From NCBI RefSeq assembly GCF_024679245.1, contig NC_090172.1, forward strand, positions 39,482,653 to 39,546,652: a stretch of DNA of 64,000 bases. Reading direction: 5' to 3'. This document shows, in pieces, positions 52,060 through 63,733 of this stretch. The translations under genes and the position numbers were made by a program. Each line of letters opens with the position of its first letter. Position 1 is the first letter of the stretch. A model generated the notes under the pieces. That model worked only from the letters and a program-made list of their open reading frames with translations, ran no database searches and was not told where the DNA came from. This stretch comes from Pseudorasbora parva (lineage: Eukaryota > Chordata > Actinopteri > Cypriniformes > Gobionidae).

Positions 52060-52638
52060 TTTCCACACTGTTCCACGTTCAGATGATGCAGATGAAACAT
52101 TACAGAATGTATCTTTATGACATTTATGATATATGATATTATGATATTCATTAGCTCTGTTAGGGAGTCTGGGAGGTCTTTTGGGGGAACAAGCTGTTCT
52201 TAAAGACGTTACTGTTAGTTTGCTCATTACTCATTTTCTGTTATTCTGTTCTTTTTCTCTCATATTATAGTGCTCTGCTCGTTCTCTGTCACTCAGTTTT
52301 CATATACATCAATTTATAAATCACAATAACTCATCATATAAGGCTTTGGCAGGACAAAAATGTAGGAAAAACCCTGACATTCACAGCGCATGTTCAGTCT
52401 GGCGCATTTTCACTTCATGCTTTTGGAAGCGTAAAGGGGTGATGAATTGAGAAATCAACTTTCCCTTGAGCTTTTGATATATAAAAGGTCATGCTAATAT
52501 AAGAATATCCTCTAAGTTTCAGAGCTGAAAACTTCCTTGTTTTCGCGGGTGGCCAGTGTATGTGTGTGCATGCGGTTCGTGCTTATATCGTCCGAATCTT
52601 GCGGGCTGTGTGTAATATAAAAAATAGACAGAAAATGT
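52060..52638. other. Intronic stretch, nothing recognised
   Basis: No features were supported. Confidence 0.4.
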
Positions 52639-52728
52639 ATTTTTGTCTCATGGGGATGAAAGACTACAATTCCCAGAATGCTTCGCTGCCCTGTGAGGCC
52701 ATTCCCAAAGCCACCGCTACTGGATTAC
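52639..52728 (+). repeat. Repeat arm with ZNF143-like motif, + copy
   Basis: It contains ACTACAATTCCCAGAATGC at 52663-52681. An inverted copy is at 47640-47730. The same repeat body continues rightward into the segment duplicated at 53422-53536. Confidence 0.6.
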
Positions 52729-52751
52729 AGAGACTGAGTTAGAGAACAGAC

Positions 52752-53536
52752 ATAAAATGCATAAATCTCTCGTCTCCGGGGGATATGAGTGGGGGAAGCA
52801 CAATCATTTGATTATACTCCAGAGTTTCTACTGATACAAAGCCATATGCTAATCGCTGAAGTAACCATTGAAAGTGTTTTATATCTATGGAATTTATTAT
52901 AGGAAAGGCAAGTCAAGAGTTGATTTGAGAGGCTAAATTGATTAAACATGTGGTTGACTCACTGACGGCCGCTGGTCGCTTAGTCGTCACTTAAAAAATT
53001 AAAACTTTAATTTAACAAACAAAAAAAAGCTCTAAACATTTTTCTAAATTAACTTAATAAAGAAACAAAATGAAATATAACTACTTTGACATTAAAAACA
53101 AAACTGAACTATTTTATTGGCTGCAGTAATGTCAACAAAACAAAACAAAAACACGGGCTCCAGTCGGACTTGGGCCGAGAATTTTCATAAGCTGTCGGAC
53201 ACGGGCCAGGCTATAGGGCCTCAACATCTCGGGCCAGGGCCAGGTTAGGGCCTAGATTTGAGGCCTGTGCAGGGCTCTACTGTGAGTGTGATCTCCCATC
53301 CCCCATGCTCAAGTTCAAAACATGCGGAAATAGCTCTCTCTGCTGGCTGTAGTCTTTAGCCTCTGGCCAAAAATTCCTCCGATGATGCAAATATTTTTTT
53401 CATAGATTTTTCTTTCCAGAAATAAAATGCATAAATCTCTGGTCTCAGGGCGGTGTGAGGGGGGGAAGCACGATCATTCAAATATACTCCAGGGTTTCTA
53501 CTGATACAAAGTAATATGCTAATCGCTGAAGTAACC
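52752..53536 (+). repeat. Direct duplication of a 115-bp segment
   Basis: 52752-52866 and 53422-53536 match closely, both running from ATAAAATGCATAAATCTCT to GCTGAAGTAACC, 670 bp apart. The right copy directly abuts the TTAA element. A C/G-rich block with GGGCCAGGGCC words (53150-53270) lies between them. Confidence 0.8.
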
Positions 53537-53538
53537 CT

Positions 53539-54922
53539 TTAACCCTTAAAGACCGAGACAGCCGCCCGCGGCTAAAAATAACTATCGTTGTAAAATGTTT
53601 AATAACTTTTTAACCGCTAATCCAATCTGTATGCTGTAAACTGCACAGTAAAGAGGAGAATCTCCGCTTTTCAAAGGTATAATATGTTTCGCGATTGATC
53701 ATTCAGAGGCTCCATAGTCAGCGTGGATGCGTCATCAAAATATGCAGCATTGACTAAAAATAACTATCGTTCCAAAATGTTTAATAACTTTTTAATCGCT
53801 GATCCAATCTGTATGCTGTAAACTGCACAGTAAAGAGGAGAATCTCCCCTTTCCATAGGTATAATATGTTTCGCGATTGATCATTCAGAGGCTCCATAGT
53901 CCGCGTGGATGCGTCATTAAAATATGCAGCATTGATTTGTCCAAGAAACACACGTGGGTTGTTCCCCTGAGCCAAACAGAATTTTTTTTTTTTATTAGTC
54001 CCACCCCCCTGTGCCCAGATTCGTTGAAACTTTCATCAACTCAACCAATAAACACAGTGTTTGGTCTTTTGAACCACGAATCACGTTTCTCTGAAAAATG
54101 AACGTGGGTGTGAATTTGCATGCATCAAACTAAACAGAAATAAACGCGTGCAAAGCGCTCTCTCTCAGATCACAGCACACAGTCAGTATATTTCTCTATT
54201 TGTATGTAGTTTGTGTTTTACACATTTTCACTATTATATTTTCCTCAATTTGTGTTTGAGAAGATTATGTGCAGAGAAGTTGAAATGTCCGTTTATGAAA
54301 ATAGCCGCCCACATGTAAACGTAGCCTCACTATATTCTATTTCACGGTTTGTTGTCACAACTTGATGTATTGTTTGTGTTTGTTTTTCATGCCCAAATTA
54401 TAATATATTTCTCTGAAGAAAAATGTTTGTTTCAGTGTTGTTATTATATAACAATCTTTCTATTTACTTTATTACTTGAACTTTTTAGGACACATTATCA
54501 GGCAATAAAATACACCTGTTTTCACTCAAAAACCTAGAAACGCCTAGAATAATGTTATAATAAATGGCTATAACTTGCTGAGGGATTGTTACATGTAGAC
54601 AAAATTTCATCTGGAAGTGTAAAACAACCAAGTCTAACTTTCTAAAGGAAAAAAATCCAAACTTCATGAAGTTCTGTTCGAGTTCACAGTAAAAACATCA
54701 CATTTTTGCTGCCATTTTTCTTGAAAATATATTAATTGAATCCATTCTCAGAATGAATAAATGTAAAATTGGGACATCAAATGAGCTAGATGGAAACTTC
54801 AGGTTCTCCTGTTTAAATTGATATATAGCACTTGATGCTAACTGCTAGAATGGGGGAGAAAAACAAAGAAAAGTAGAGGCACATCAGGCGCCCCAAAAAT
54901 GTTCTAGGTCTTTAAGGGTTAA
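53539..54922. mobile_element. TTAA-flanked TIR element with internal tandem repeat
   Basis: TTAA at 53539-53542 and 54919-54922 flanks CCCTTAAAGACCGAG and CTAGGTCTTTAAGGG (inverse, one mismatch). The TSD and CCC-type ends suit piggyBac-like MITEs. Kolobok is the alternative. The 1,376-bp body contains a 182-bp tandem duplication. No transposase was recognised. Confidence 0.82.
53572..53935 (+). repeat. 182-bp tandem duplication
   Basis: Two head-to-tail units, 53572-53753 and 53754-53935, both start CTAAAAATAACTATCGTT and end TATGCAGCATTGA. They differ at about ten positions. Confidence 0.9.
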
Positions 54923-54924
54923 GG

Positions 54925-56430
54925 AAGGCCTAACAGTATATTTACTTTTGCCTGCTGCAAGTGCTTTTGTTCTTACAAATAATGTGCTGAGAAGAAGCAC
55001 AGGCTGATCTCTGCTTTGAGCAGGGTATGGACTCTGCACTTTGCAGTGGGTGGCGGGACTCTGGAGTTGCACACTGGACATTTTAGATTTTTGTCATAAA
55101 CAGGCACACTACTGTCATCTGAAATTGGATGTTGGTCATGTGTTTTAATGCAGTATACTTTCTAAAGGGCCGTTTAATTAATAGATATATTAATAATATA
55201 TTAATATATTAATTAATAGTATTTTAATGTATTATAACTGTGGATGATACTTATTCATAAGATCATACACTGCTTTTATTGCCTTGTTCGCCTTATTTTA
55301 TACCTCCATCATTGTATTTCTTCATAGCACTATGCTAATGAACTTGCAGCCAGCGTATGGTGGATTAATCAAAGCCTTCTCTGCCACTTAAATGAAGTTC
55401 AGCATAAAATTGTGGGTGAAAGAAAACATGGGTTTTGCCTTTTCTTATTTACTGTTGGATTGAAAGATCTCATATTTGTTGCTGGAATGTTATATATATA
55501 TGTTATGAACATTTTCTTAGTACTTATATATTACAAAGACGCTGCAGTATATCACTGCACTGTGTCAGACACTAGAACTCCCAATGGTCTGTTTCCCTTG
55601 GGGTCAGAGTTCACAGTTGGATTGGCATGTTGAGTCTTGTGTGACACGTAGGTTTGTCCCCCTTCCTGTCTGTCTAGCTCTGTCATCACAAATAGGCATG
55701 TCTTATGACAGGGAGTGTGAAGCATCTATAAATAAATTGATGAGATGGAGAGGGAGAGAGTGGGGTAAAAATAGAGAGACGAGAAACGGGGTAGAGAAAC
55801 ATAAAAGGGAGAGAAAATCAAACTGAGTGAGTCAGTCAAAAGTGAATTAGTGAGAGAAAGGTCATGATGATTTCATTTACGTTCTTTTCATACGTTTATT
55901 AAGCTCATGCTTTTCTCCCAAAAGCAGCATGCCAGTGGGGAATCACGATAATATTAAACAAGAACTGATTGCATTGCATTGTGAAATTGCAACGCTGTTT
56001 CTTTGACTCAGTTGGGTTAAATGCAGCTTGTAGAAACACATCTCACTGACTGCTCACTGCTGTCTGGCTGTGTCAGGCTCCCTCTGCCCAGTCACTGGAA
56101 GCTCATCAATAACCTTTAATAGACCACAGGCACAATATGCTCTGTGGGTGTGTGTCTGTGCAGTATTAGAGCATAATAGCTATCTGCGTGTGTGCGAGCC
56201 GGCGTTATTAATAAGGTCGGTCTCTATGTGGTGACAGGCTAAAGCATACGCCTATGTGCAAATTTGTTTCCCGTGTTTTTTTTTGCGCACGTCCTGAGAT
56301 AGATGACATGAGAGGGGTTATTCCTCTCTGGATTTGAGCCCATCTGTCAGCCCACCCAAAATTCTCCCCATTGACTAACCCACCGGCTCTCTGTCTCATT
56401 ATATCCGCTTCTAAATGGATCTAACTCTAT
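54925..56430. other. Intronic stretch, nothing recognised
   Basis: AT-rich with a GA-rich part at 55745-55830. No paired termini were found. Confidence 0.4.
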
Positions 56431-56625
<195 letters not shown>

Positions 56626-56629
56626 GATG

Positions 56630-57255
56630 TTCTTCTCACCCCCACCTTCCCCTTGCGCTGATACTGAGATATCAGGACATTTGTGCTACAACGCTCTTAT
56701 TGTTAACCTGTTGCTGGTGTTGTAGTGTCTGCAGATTCCCCAGTGGATTGTTTGCAACAAGCCCAAGTCTTTCCTTTTCAAGGCTATCAGAACAGCAGTC
56801 CAATAAAGGAGAGAGAGAGGAGAGAAAATAGCCTGTTCTCTTTCATCTCCCTTATCAGCAGACAGAGACGCAGACCTTGAAGTGCCCCAATAGACTATAA
56901 TTATTTATGTGTTAGTTATACAAGCAATTACACTTTAAATTTTGGGTAAACGTTATGCAGTTTCTGTAGAATTTGCTTTTTCAGAGTGCTTGTGCTATTT
57001 TTTGATCATAGAAATGAATTTCCCAAACAAGAAAGTCTTTTAAATGCATAACAGGAAAGTGTGGTATCTCTCTCTCTTCTGTTTACTCACACTAGTAATT
57101 GTGTATTGTGCAATGTGTCTCCATCATTGCCTCTGAAAAAGGGTGCAGTAAAAACCTTAACTGTAATAGAAATTAGATTTTATACTGGTAATCGACAATC
57201 AGTATATCGCCTGCCCCTTGTATAAATATAAGAAGTTGTTAACACTTTTAAACAA
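56630..57255. other. Intronic stretch, nothing recognised
   Basis: No features were supported apart from a short GAGAGA run near 56809. Confidence 0.4.
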
Positions 57256-57261
57256 CTAAAT

Positions 57262-58288
57262 ATTTAATCAGGGCTCAACATTAACGCCTCTCCGGGACAA
57301 GTACATTTTTTTAAGGTGCACGTGAAAGATAATTTTACTTGCCCGACCGGACATTAGCCTGATGAAAACGTCAATAAAAAAAAATAACTAGTGAATCACC
57401 AAAGCGCAAGAATGATTCTGCATTAATTAAATGTAAGTGGCGATCGATAGTGAATAATAATATAATGTAAATTGTACTGACACTAACAGGGTTGCGCTGT
57501 TGAGACTCGCGCTGCCTCACGAAGAGAAAATGATATAAATGAGCACACCTCACACAAAGAAACTTAAAATGTGGGTTTTTATTTTTTTATATTTATAACA
57601 TACAATACAATTAAGCAACATCACACAAACCAAGAATGCTGCATATAATCACAATTGAAAATGTGACACTGATTTCATATGACAGTTCAATAACAAGTAA
57701 TTAATATTCAGTCACTTACATTTTTGTTCTTTTTCAGTAATGAAAATAGTTCTAAACAAAGATCAGATCAGAACCATAGCGAATTAACACTTAACCATGT
57801 TTGCATTCCTGAACAAATCAGCCAATTGAATGAATTGTTTGAATGCACGATTTAATGACTCGCTCATAAGATGGTCACTGGTGGTTTAGTTTTTGTGTTT
57901 AAAAGTATAATTCTTTCCAACATTTCTTAGTTGTAAATCCCAAAAATATTGAAAACAATCTCATAACATTATTTGATGCAGTTGTAGTTTTTCAGTGTAA
58001 ATTATTTAATTTGATTGGAAACCACCCTAGTCTTACTATTCTTGTTATATTGATCAAATATAAGAATTTTAAATGAAATATGACGTATATATATTTAAAA
58101 CGATTAGCTTTATAAAGGTTAAAATATCATAAAAATGCTGATTTAAATATGTCAAAGCTGACTGTACATTAATGAGAATATTGCTTCAGAATAATTTATA
58201 TTTAAAACACTATATATATATAAATAAATAAATTTCTGGGCAAGTGAATGACGGTTTGAAAAGGCTTAATGTGGAGCCCTGATTTAAT
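57262..58288. mobile_element. hAT-like element (CAGGGCTC ends)
   Basis: CAGGGCTCAACATTAA at 57269 is mirrored by TTAATGTGGAGCCCTG ending 58281, with one mismatch. A direct heptamer ATTTAAT abuts both ends (57262-57268 and 58282-58288). The 1,013-bp body is AT-rich and non-coding. The end sequence recurs near 62722-62740 (TTAATGTCGAGCCCTG), marking another member of the family. Confidence 0.8.
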
Positions 58289-58316
58289 ATTTTGCCTTTT
58301 AATCTTTTTTCATTTC

Positions 58317-58350
58317 TATGTATGTATGTATGTATGTATGTATGTATGTG
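58317..58350. repeat. (ATGT)n microsatellite
   Basis: About eight ATGT units. Confidence 0.95.
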
Positions 58351-59057
58351 TGTGACAGTATATGGCACATTTTAAAGGCCTCTTCAATCACACACTCACA
58401 AATTTGGTTTTGATTTTTGCATGTGTCTCTTTAGACTCTTGCGACAGAAAAAAAAAAATGCTGATTGAAAGACAATGCAAATTCACTCTCTGACAGTAGG
58501 TAGCACATATGGAAAAGCAGAAATACAGCTTTCCAAAAGGGCAGCAGTGCACAGCTTTCTGTTTCACACACCCGCTTGTCACGAAGAAGAAAGGAAGTCA
58601 AACAGTATTTACATGTTTTTAAACATCTGTTCAGATTTTTGTATTCAATATAGCGTTCATGAAGCAACGCCAAATACAAGAGTACAAAGGCAAACAAGCC
58701 AGTTCCAGACTCTATCTCTGCTTTTCATTGTCACTTGGCAAAATAGTCTGTTTGTGATCGCCACCAAAGTCGTTTGTAACTGCAGCTGCTCTGAGCATGT
58801 GACCAAAAGCGCAAATCTTGTTGGTTGGCTAGCTTTTTCCATAGTCTGTAAAAAACTGTTGCATTGACTAGGGATGCATGATAATGGATTTTTGCTAATA
58901 TCCGATATGCTGTTATTTTTCAACTCATGGCGATAACGATATAAGTTTGTTTTTTCCACATTAAGCATGTTCATGTGCTTGTCCTTGTCCTTTGGACTAG
59001 TAAATTGGTTATTCACTTGTCCAAGGAAAACATTTGCTTGTCCGGAAAAAAGTTTGA

Positions 59058-59097
<40 letters not shown>

Positions 59098-59404
59098 TGT
59101 TGTAAATATAACTTATTCTGAAGCAATATTCTCACCAGTGTTCAATCAGCTTTGACATATTTTAAATCTGCATATTTGTGATATTTTTGTGATACTGAGG
59201 TCATTTTCCCCCTAATCTTATTAAATATAGGCTGTGCTTCAGATTTCATATTATATTCTTAAATATACATTAAATAAAAATAAGACACTATATGGCTTTT
59301 ACCAATCAAATTAAATAATTTAAACTGAAAAATTACAACTGCATTAAATAATGTTATGAGATTTGTGTTTTTAATAAACAAAAGTTGAAATGTTGAAAAG
59401 TATT

Positions 59405-59941
59405 TTAAAGGGGTGGTTCCGTGTTTTTATTTTATTTTTTAGGCTTGGTTGTGTTTATGGGGCGCAGTATAACATGTCTTAATACTTAATATTTTTCTTA
59501 TATTTGACCTTTATTCCACACCGCTGTCTCCACTGTCCTTTGAACGGCTCTTTTGTTTCCTGCTTCTATGAAGCCCATCCCTCCGAAAAACGCAATGGTC
59601 TTAGATTGGTTTGATGGCCAAATGTAGTTACATGTATTTTTATTCGCTGAGGTGCTAAGCAAAGGTTTTCCGGAAACGCCACGGCCCTTACCATTACGGG
59701 CAGAAGTCACATCTGCGTGACTAGCAAGGGTTTATGATGTCACCAACCCGGGAAGAAGCTCGCTGTAGTCCAAACTGGATGTTTTTGTTGGCAATAAACT
59801 GCCATAACTTTAAAAGACAATATCTCCATTTGCATTGAACTTTCAGCACTGTAACTTTGCAGATACTGTTTATGCTCAAGCAGCAACATTACAAACTAAC
59901 TAAAGTTAAAAAAGTGAAATCGCATGCAACCACTCCTTTAA
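59405..59941. mobile_element. TTAA MITE, copy 1
   Basis: TTAA at 59405-59408 and 59938-59941 flanks AGGGGTGGTT and AACCACTCCT (one mismatch). The body is 529 bp. It shares TTATGCTC, CAGCAACATTACA and ACTAACTAAAGTT and upstream blocks (CTGTCCT, TTCTATGAAG, GCTGTAGTCCAAAC) with copy 2 at 61359-61938. It is piggyBac- or Kolobok-like. Confidence 0.82.
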
Positions 59942-60895
59942 ACTAAACCGCCAGTAGGTGTCAGCAGGTGAGTCTTAATGAGTGAGTCATTGAGTCATTA
60001 TTTTAAATTATTTATTTCTATTCTAATTATTTATTATTTAAATCATTATTTATTTAAATTTAAATTATAACGATGAAATTATTCATTCAAAGGACTGATT
60101 CATTCAAGAATGAGCCAGTCATTTACACAGTCATTAAATCTTTGATTCAACCGATTCATGCAAACACTGAATCATTTAGTAACACTCCGTTGCTGTGAGA
60201 GAGCAGCTGCAGAGTTCTAGGCTAGCTGTTTGGAACTGTGTTACTTGGAATCTTTGTTTGGAACTATTTTCACTGCTGAAATAGAACAAAAACACTGAAT
60301 ATTGCATCTAAAATGAACTAAATCTTAATTAATTGTTTTTGGAACTGTTATATGAGATCCGTATCATTTTCAATCGTGATGGTATTCAGAAAAACAGCAC
60401 ATTTGGTTGTGTAAATGTTGTTTAACTGTATCATATGTTATAAATATAAAAACTGCACATTTTGAATGTTTACTGCAATTTCTCTGTGTGAGTATGGAAT
60501 TACCTTTGTCTCAATAAAACTGAACAAAACTTTATAAAACTGAATAAAACCTTTTCCAAAACTATCAAAAATATGCCATTACAAAAGAAGAAAAACACAT
60601 TGAAAATGAAAATAATGAACTCAGTCGTACAAATGTAACAGGATATTCAGTATGCTTCATTCTTTGTTAATGTTTTTCAAAGATTCGTTTTCGCAAATTG
60701 TGGATTGTGAATGCATTGCCAAAGATTTCGCTTTCGTTTCTCAGTTTTTCGTTTGCTGTTTGTTCTGACACAAACCTCTCGTGGGGGCGGGCTTAACAGT
60801 GATCTACTCTGATTGGATAAAGAGCTTTTGATGGACAGGTCCTCTCTGACCTGCGCATATTGGAAAGATCTCGCGGTGCTTTGTAGTTCGTAAAG

Positions 60896-60976
60896 ATGAG
60901 CTCTCAGGAGAGACATGGAGCGGCGGCTTCATCTTCATCATCTTCTTCACCCGCTTGTTCTTCAAGGCAGCAATAA
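60896..60976 (+). other. Short exon-like ORF in left palindrome arm
   Basis: From ATG 60896 the frame reads MSSQERHGAAASSSSSSSPACSSRQQ and stops at TAA (60974-60976). It follows a CpG-rich, CCAAT-bearing block, so the arm looks like a captured promoter plus first exon. The opposite arm repeats it on the minus strand near 62313-62235. No homologue is recognised, and it may be chance. Confidence 0.25.
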
Positions 60977-61084
60977 GTTTGTGTTATTGAAGTAACCAAT
61001 AATATCGATACAAGTTGTATCCATGTACAGTGTGCAACAGTTCTGGCTTTATTTGATCCATGAGTTATTTTAAAACGTTTTATG

Positions 61085-62161
61085 TATATCAACAGTGGCG
61101 TAACTTTATTTTAAAAAGTTGGTGGACGTGTGTGTGTATGTGGGGTGGGGGTGGGGGTAATATTAAGATGTCCAGACATCAATATATAGTTAATTAAGCT
61201 AATATAAACCTCATGTTTAATTCTTGCATAGGAAAGAATTAAATATCCCACTGAATATCATCAGTGGTTGTATATCAAGAGCAGGGACAGGTTTTTTTTA
61301 ATGCATTTTATTTTATGATTACACCAGAACAAATAGAAAGTCTTTGCAACGGCATTAAAGGTCCCGTTCTTCGCGTGTTTTCGAAGCTTTGATTATGTTT
61401 ACAGTGTGCAATATAACATGAGTTCATGTTTCGCGTGTAAAAAAAACAGTATTTTTCACACAATTTACTTATCTGTACAGCGCTGTTTCCTCTGTCCTAA
61501 AAACGGCCTGATGATTTCCTTGTTCTATGAAGTCCCTCCTTCAGAAATACGTAACGAGTTCTGATTGGGCCAGCACTTCCCATGTTGTGATTGGACAGCA
61601 GCTTAGCGCACTTTGCCCGGAAAGGTCCCGCCTCTTACCATAACGGGGAGATGCAAGCGCTGAATGCGCGCTCTTCTCCACGTGGGAGAGCAATAAGACC
61701 ACGCCCCCTATTTTGTGTCAACAAACGGTTCTAGTGACGTCATTACATTCCTGCACTTCCTGCTGTAGTCCAAACCAGCCGTTCGCTGTAGGCTTTGCAA
61801 GGGAACTTCTATTAAATAAAATATCTCGCTTGGCATTGAACTTTGAGCTTTATAATTTTACAGGTATTATTTATGCTCTAACAGCAACATTACACACTAA
61901 CTAAAGTTTGAAAGCTGGAATCGTGAAGAACGGGACCTTTAAGCGATTAAAACGCTCGTCTGTGTGTAGACTGCACATGAACGTGCCACTGATAACAGAG
62001 AGCCAGATCGCCTCTTTTATAACAAACGATGAAATGCTGCTCTTCTAGTTAACCAGGGATGTTTTGTTTGTATGAGTTAGGTTCATCCGTGCAAGATGTT
62101 TTAATGTTTCAAAAAGTGGTGGGGACATGTCCCACCCGCAAATTACGCCTGTGTATATCAA
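61085..62161. mobile_element. hAT-like element in the palindrome centre
   Basis: Perfect octamers TATATCAA (61085-61092 and 62154-62161) flank an insert beginning CAGTGGCGTAAC and ending AATTACGCCTGTG. The ends are imperfectly inverted around GGCGTAA/TTACGCC. The 1,061-bp body includes a TTAA MITE at 61359-61938. Confidence 0.8.
61355..61942. mobile_element. TTAA MITE, copy 2 (innermost layer)
   Basis: TTAA at 61355-61358 and 61939-61942 flanks perfect 14-bp inverted repeats AGGTCCCGTTCTTC / GAAGAACGGGACCT. The body is 580 bp, GC-rich, with a TGACGTCA at about 61736 and CCAAT-type motifs. It is related to copy 1 at 59409-59937 but better preserved. Confidence 0.9.
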
Positions 62162-62944
62162 TAATCCGCAACAAACTGTTGCACACTGTACATGGAAAAC
62201 TTTTATCGGTATTATTGGTTACTTCAATAACACAAACTTACAGCTGCCTTGAAGAACAAGCGGGTGAAGATGATGAAGATGAAGCCGCCGCCGCTCCATG
62301 TCTCTCCTGAGAGCTCATCTTTACAAACTACAAAGCACCGCGAGATCTTTCCAATATGCGCAGGTCAGAGAGGACCTGTCCATCAAAAGCTCTTTATCCA
62401 ATCAGAGTAGATCACTGTTAAGCCCGCCCCCACGAGAGGTTTGTACCAAAAGAACAAACGAAAAATTGAGAAACGTAAGCGAAATCTTTGGTAATGCATT
62501 CACAATTCACGATTTTCGAAAACGAATCTTTGAAAAACATTAACAAAGAATGAAGCATACTGAATATGTGTTTTTCTTCTTTTGTAATGGCATATTTTTG
62601 ATAGTTTCTGAAAAAGTTTTGTTCAGTTTTATAAAGTTTTGTTCAGTTTTATTGAGACAAAGGTACCGTAATTCCATATGTGAGCAGCACACATTTGTTT
62701 TGATTTCTCCTCGAGATGCTGCAAGCGTTAATGTCGAGCCCTGAGTACCATTTTGAGGAAAAACTGTTCTACAATTATTTTAGAACTCCTTGGATTATTT
62801 TTCATCATCCATTTCACAAAATGTTATTACAGATTTATAAAATGTATATAAAAGTAAGTGTTGTGTCTTGTGATTTTTATGATATCATTACTAATTTATT
62901 TATTCAGAAAAAAAAGTAACTTCAAGTTGTTTGTGTATTCTACA

Positions 62945-63165
62945 AGTGCGCACCCGGGTTCGATTGATCTCAGAGTTCAGTTCGTTTGTACAGAAGCAAC
63001 CGAGTTCGTTACTAAGCAACTGGGTAAACAGCTGCTAATTTGATGACACAAACGAACCCCGGGGACCCAAATAATATAATATGAACACAGTCTGGCGTGG
63101 GGAGGGGGGAGCAATCGAACTCGGGTTCGGTCCAGATAATCGAACCAAGTGTGAAAGCACCCTTA
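62945..63165. repeat. TIR fragment with CGAACTCGGGTTCG words
   Basis: GCACCCGGGTTCGATTG on the left and CAATCGAACTCGGGTTCG plus GTGTGAAAGCACCCTTAA on the right form a short inverted arrangement typical of a fish MITE family. The ends are not both defined. Confidence 0.4.
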
Positions 63166-63733
63166 ATTACTATAACAGCGCCCCCAAATAGAAATAAATA
63201 GATATAACATTCTACCAGGCAGGGACTAGGACCTGGAGGAGGCTTCTGCTGCTGTGGAGGAGAGGCTGCTGCGCCTGCACGCGCTAGAGAGTGGGCAGTC
63301 ACTGTTAACGGTCATGTCCTTCTGTACGCGCATTCACAATTTCAAGGCAGCATTTAAAAACTGTCAATCTAAATCACTATACATGCAATTTTTTGCTTGT
63401 TGACATACAAGTTCACTTCAAGAATGACCACACCGCTTACATGATCTTATCAGTATAGCAGTCCTTGCACCCATGAGCATATCACCCCAGGCGCATATTA
63501 TAATGTTATCATATCGACAAAGCGTTTTTTTTTTTTTTTTCAGGAAAAAAATCTATATTGCAGATAATGCTGATTTATTTATTTATTTATTTATTTTTAT
63601 TTTGTACTAATTTATTTTTTTTACATTTTAAGCATGTAGCAGCCGATTCCAATGTCGTACTAATGATATTGTGCATCCCTAGCATTGAAGTCATGTATTA
63701 TTTTTGATTTGTGTTGTTTTATTTCATTTTTAG

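Larger units (their letters stand above)
60483..62690. mobile_element. Large palindromic element, about 600-bp arms
   Basis: The left arm (60483-61045) and right arm (62180-62690) are long, well conserved reverse complements. Paired landmarks include GGAATTACCTTTGTCTCAAT with its inverse, ATGAGCTCTCAGGAGAGACA with its inverse, and GTACAGTGTGCAACAG with its inverse. The centre is split by a 1,061-bp hAT-like element. Each arm holds a CpG-rich block with GATTGGAT (inverted CCAAT) and, read inward, an ATG (60896) starting MSSQERHGAAASSSSSSSPA. The element's own TSD was not found. Confidence 0.8.
58861..63689. mobile_element. Outer hAT-like element of four-layer stack (4.8 kb)
   Basis: TAGGGATGCATGATAATGG at 58869 is mirrored by ...ATATTGTGCATCCCTA ending at 63681 (first ten bases exact). 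The flanking octamers GCATTGAC and GCATTGAA differ at the last base. Nearly all the interior is later insertions: a TTAA MITE (59409-59937), a palindromic element (60485-62690) with its own nested contents, a CAGGGCTC-family end (62722-62740) and a TIR fragment (62945-63165). The right boundary is only 52 bp from nfatc3 exon 2. Confidence 0.72.
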
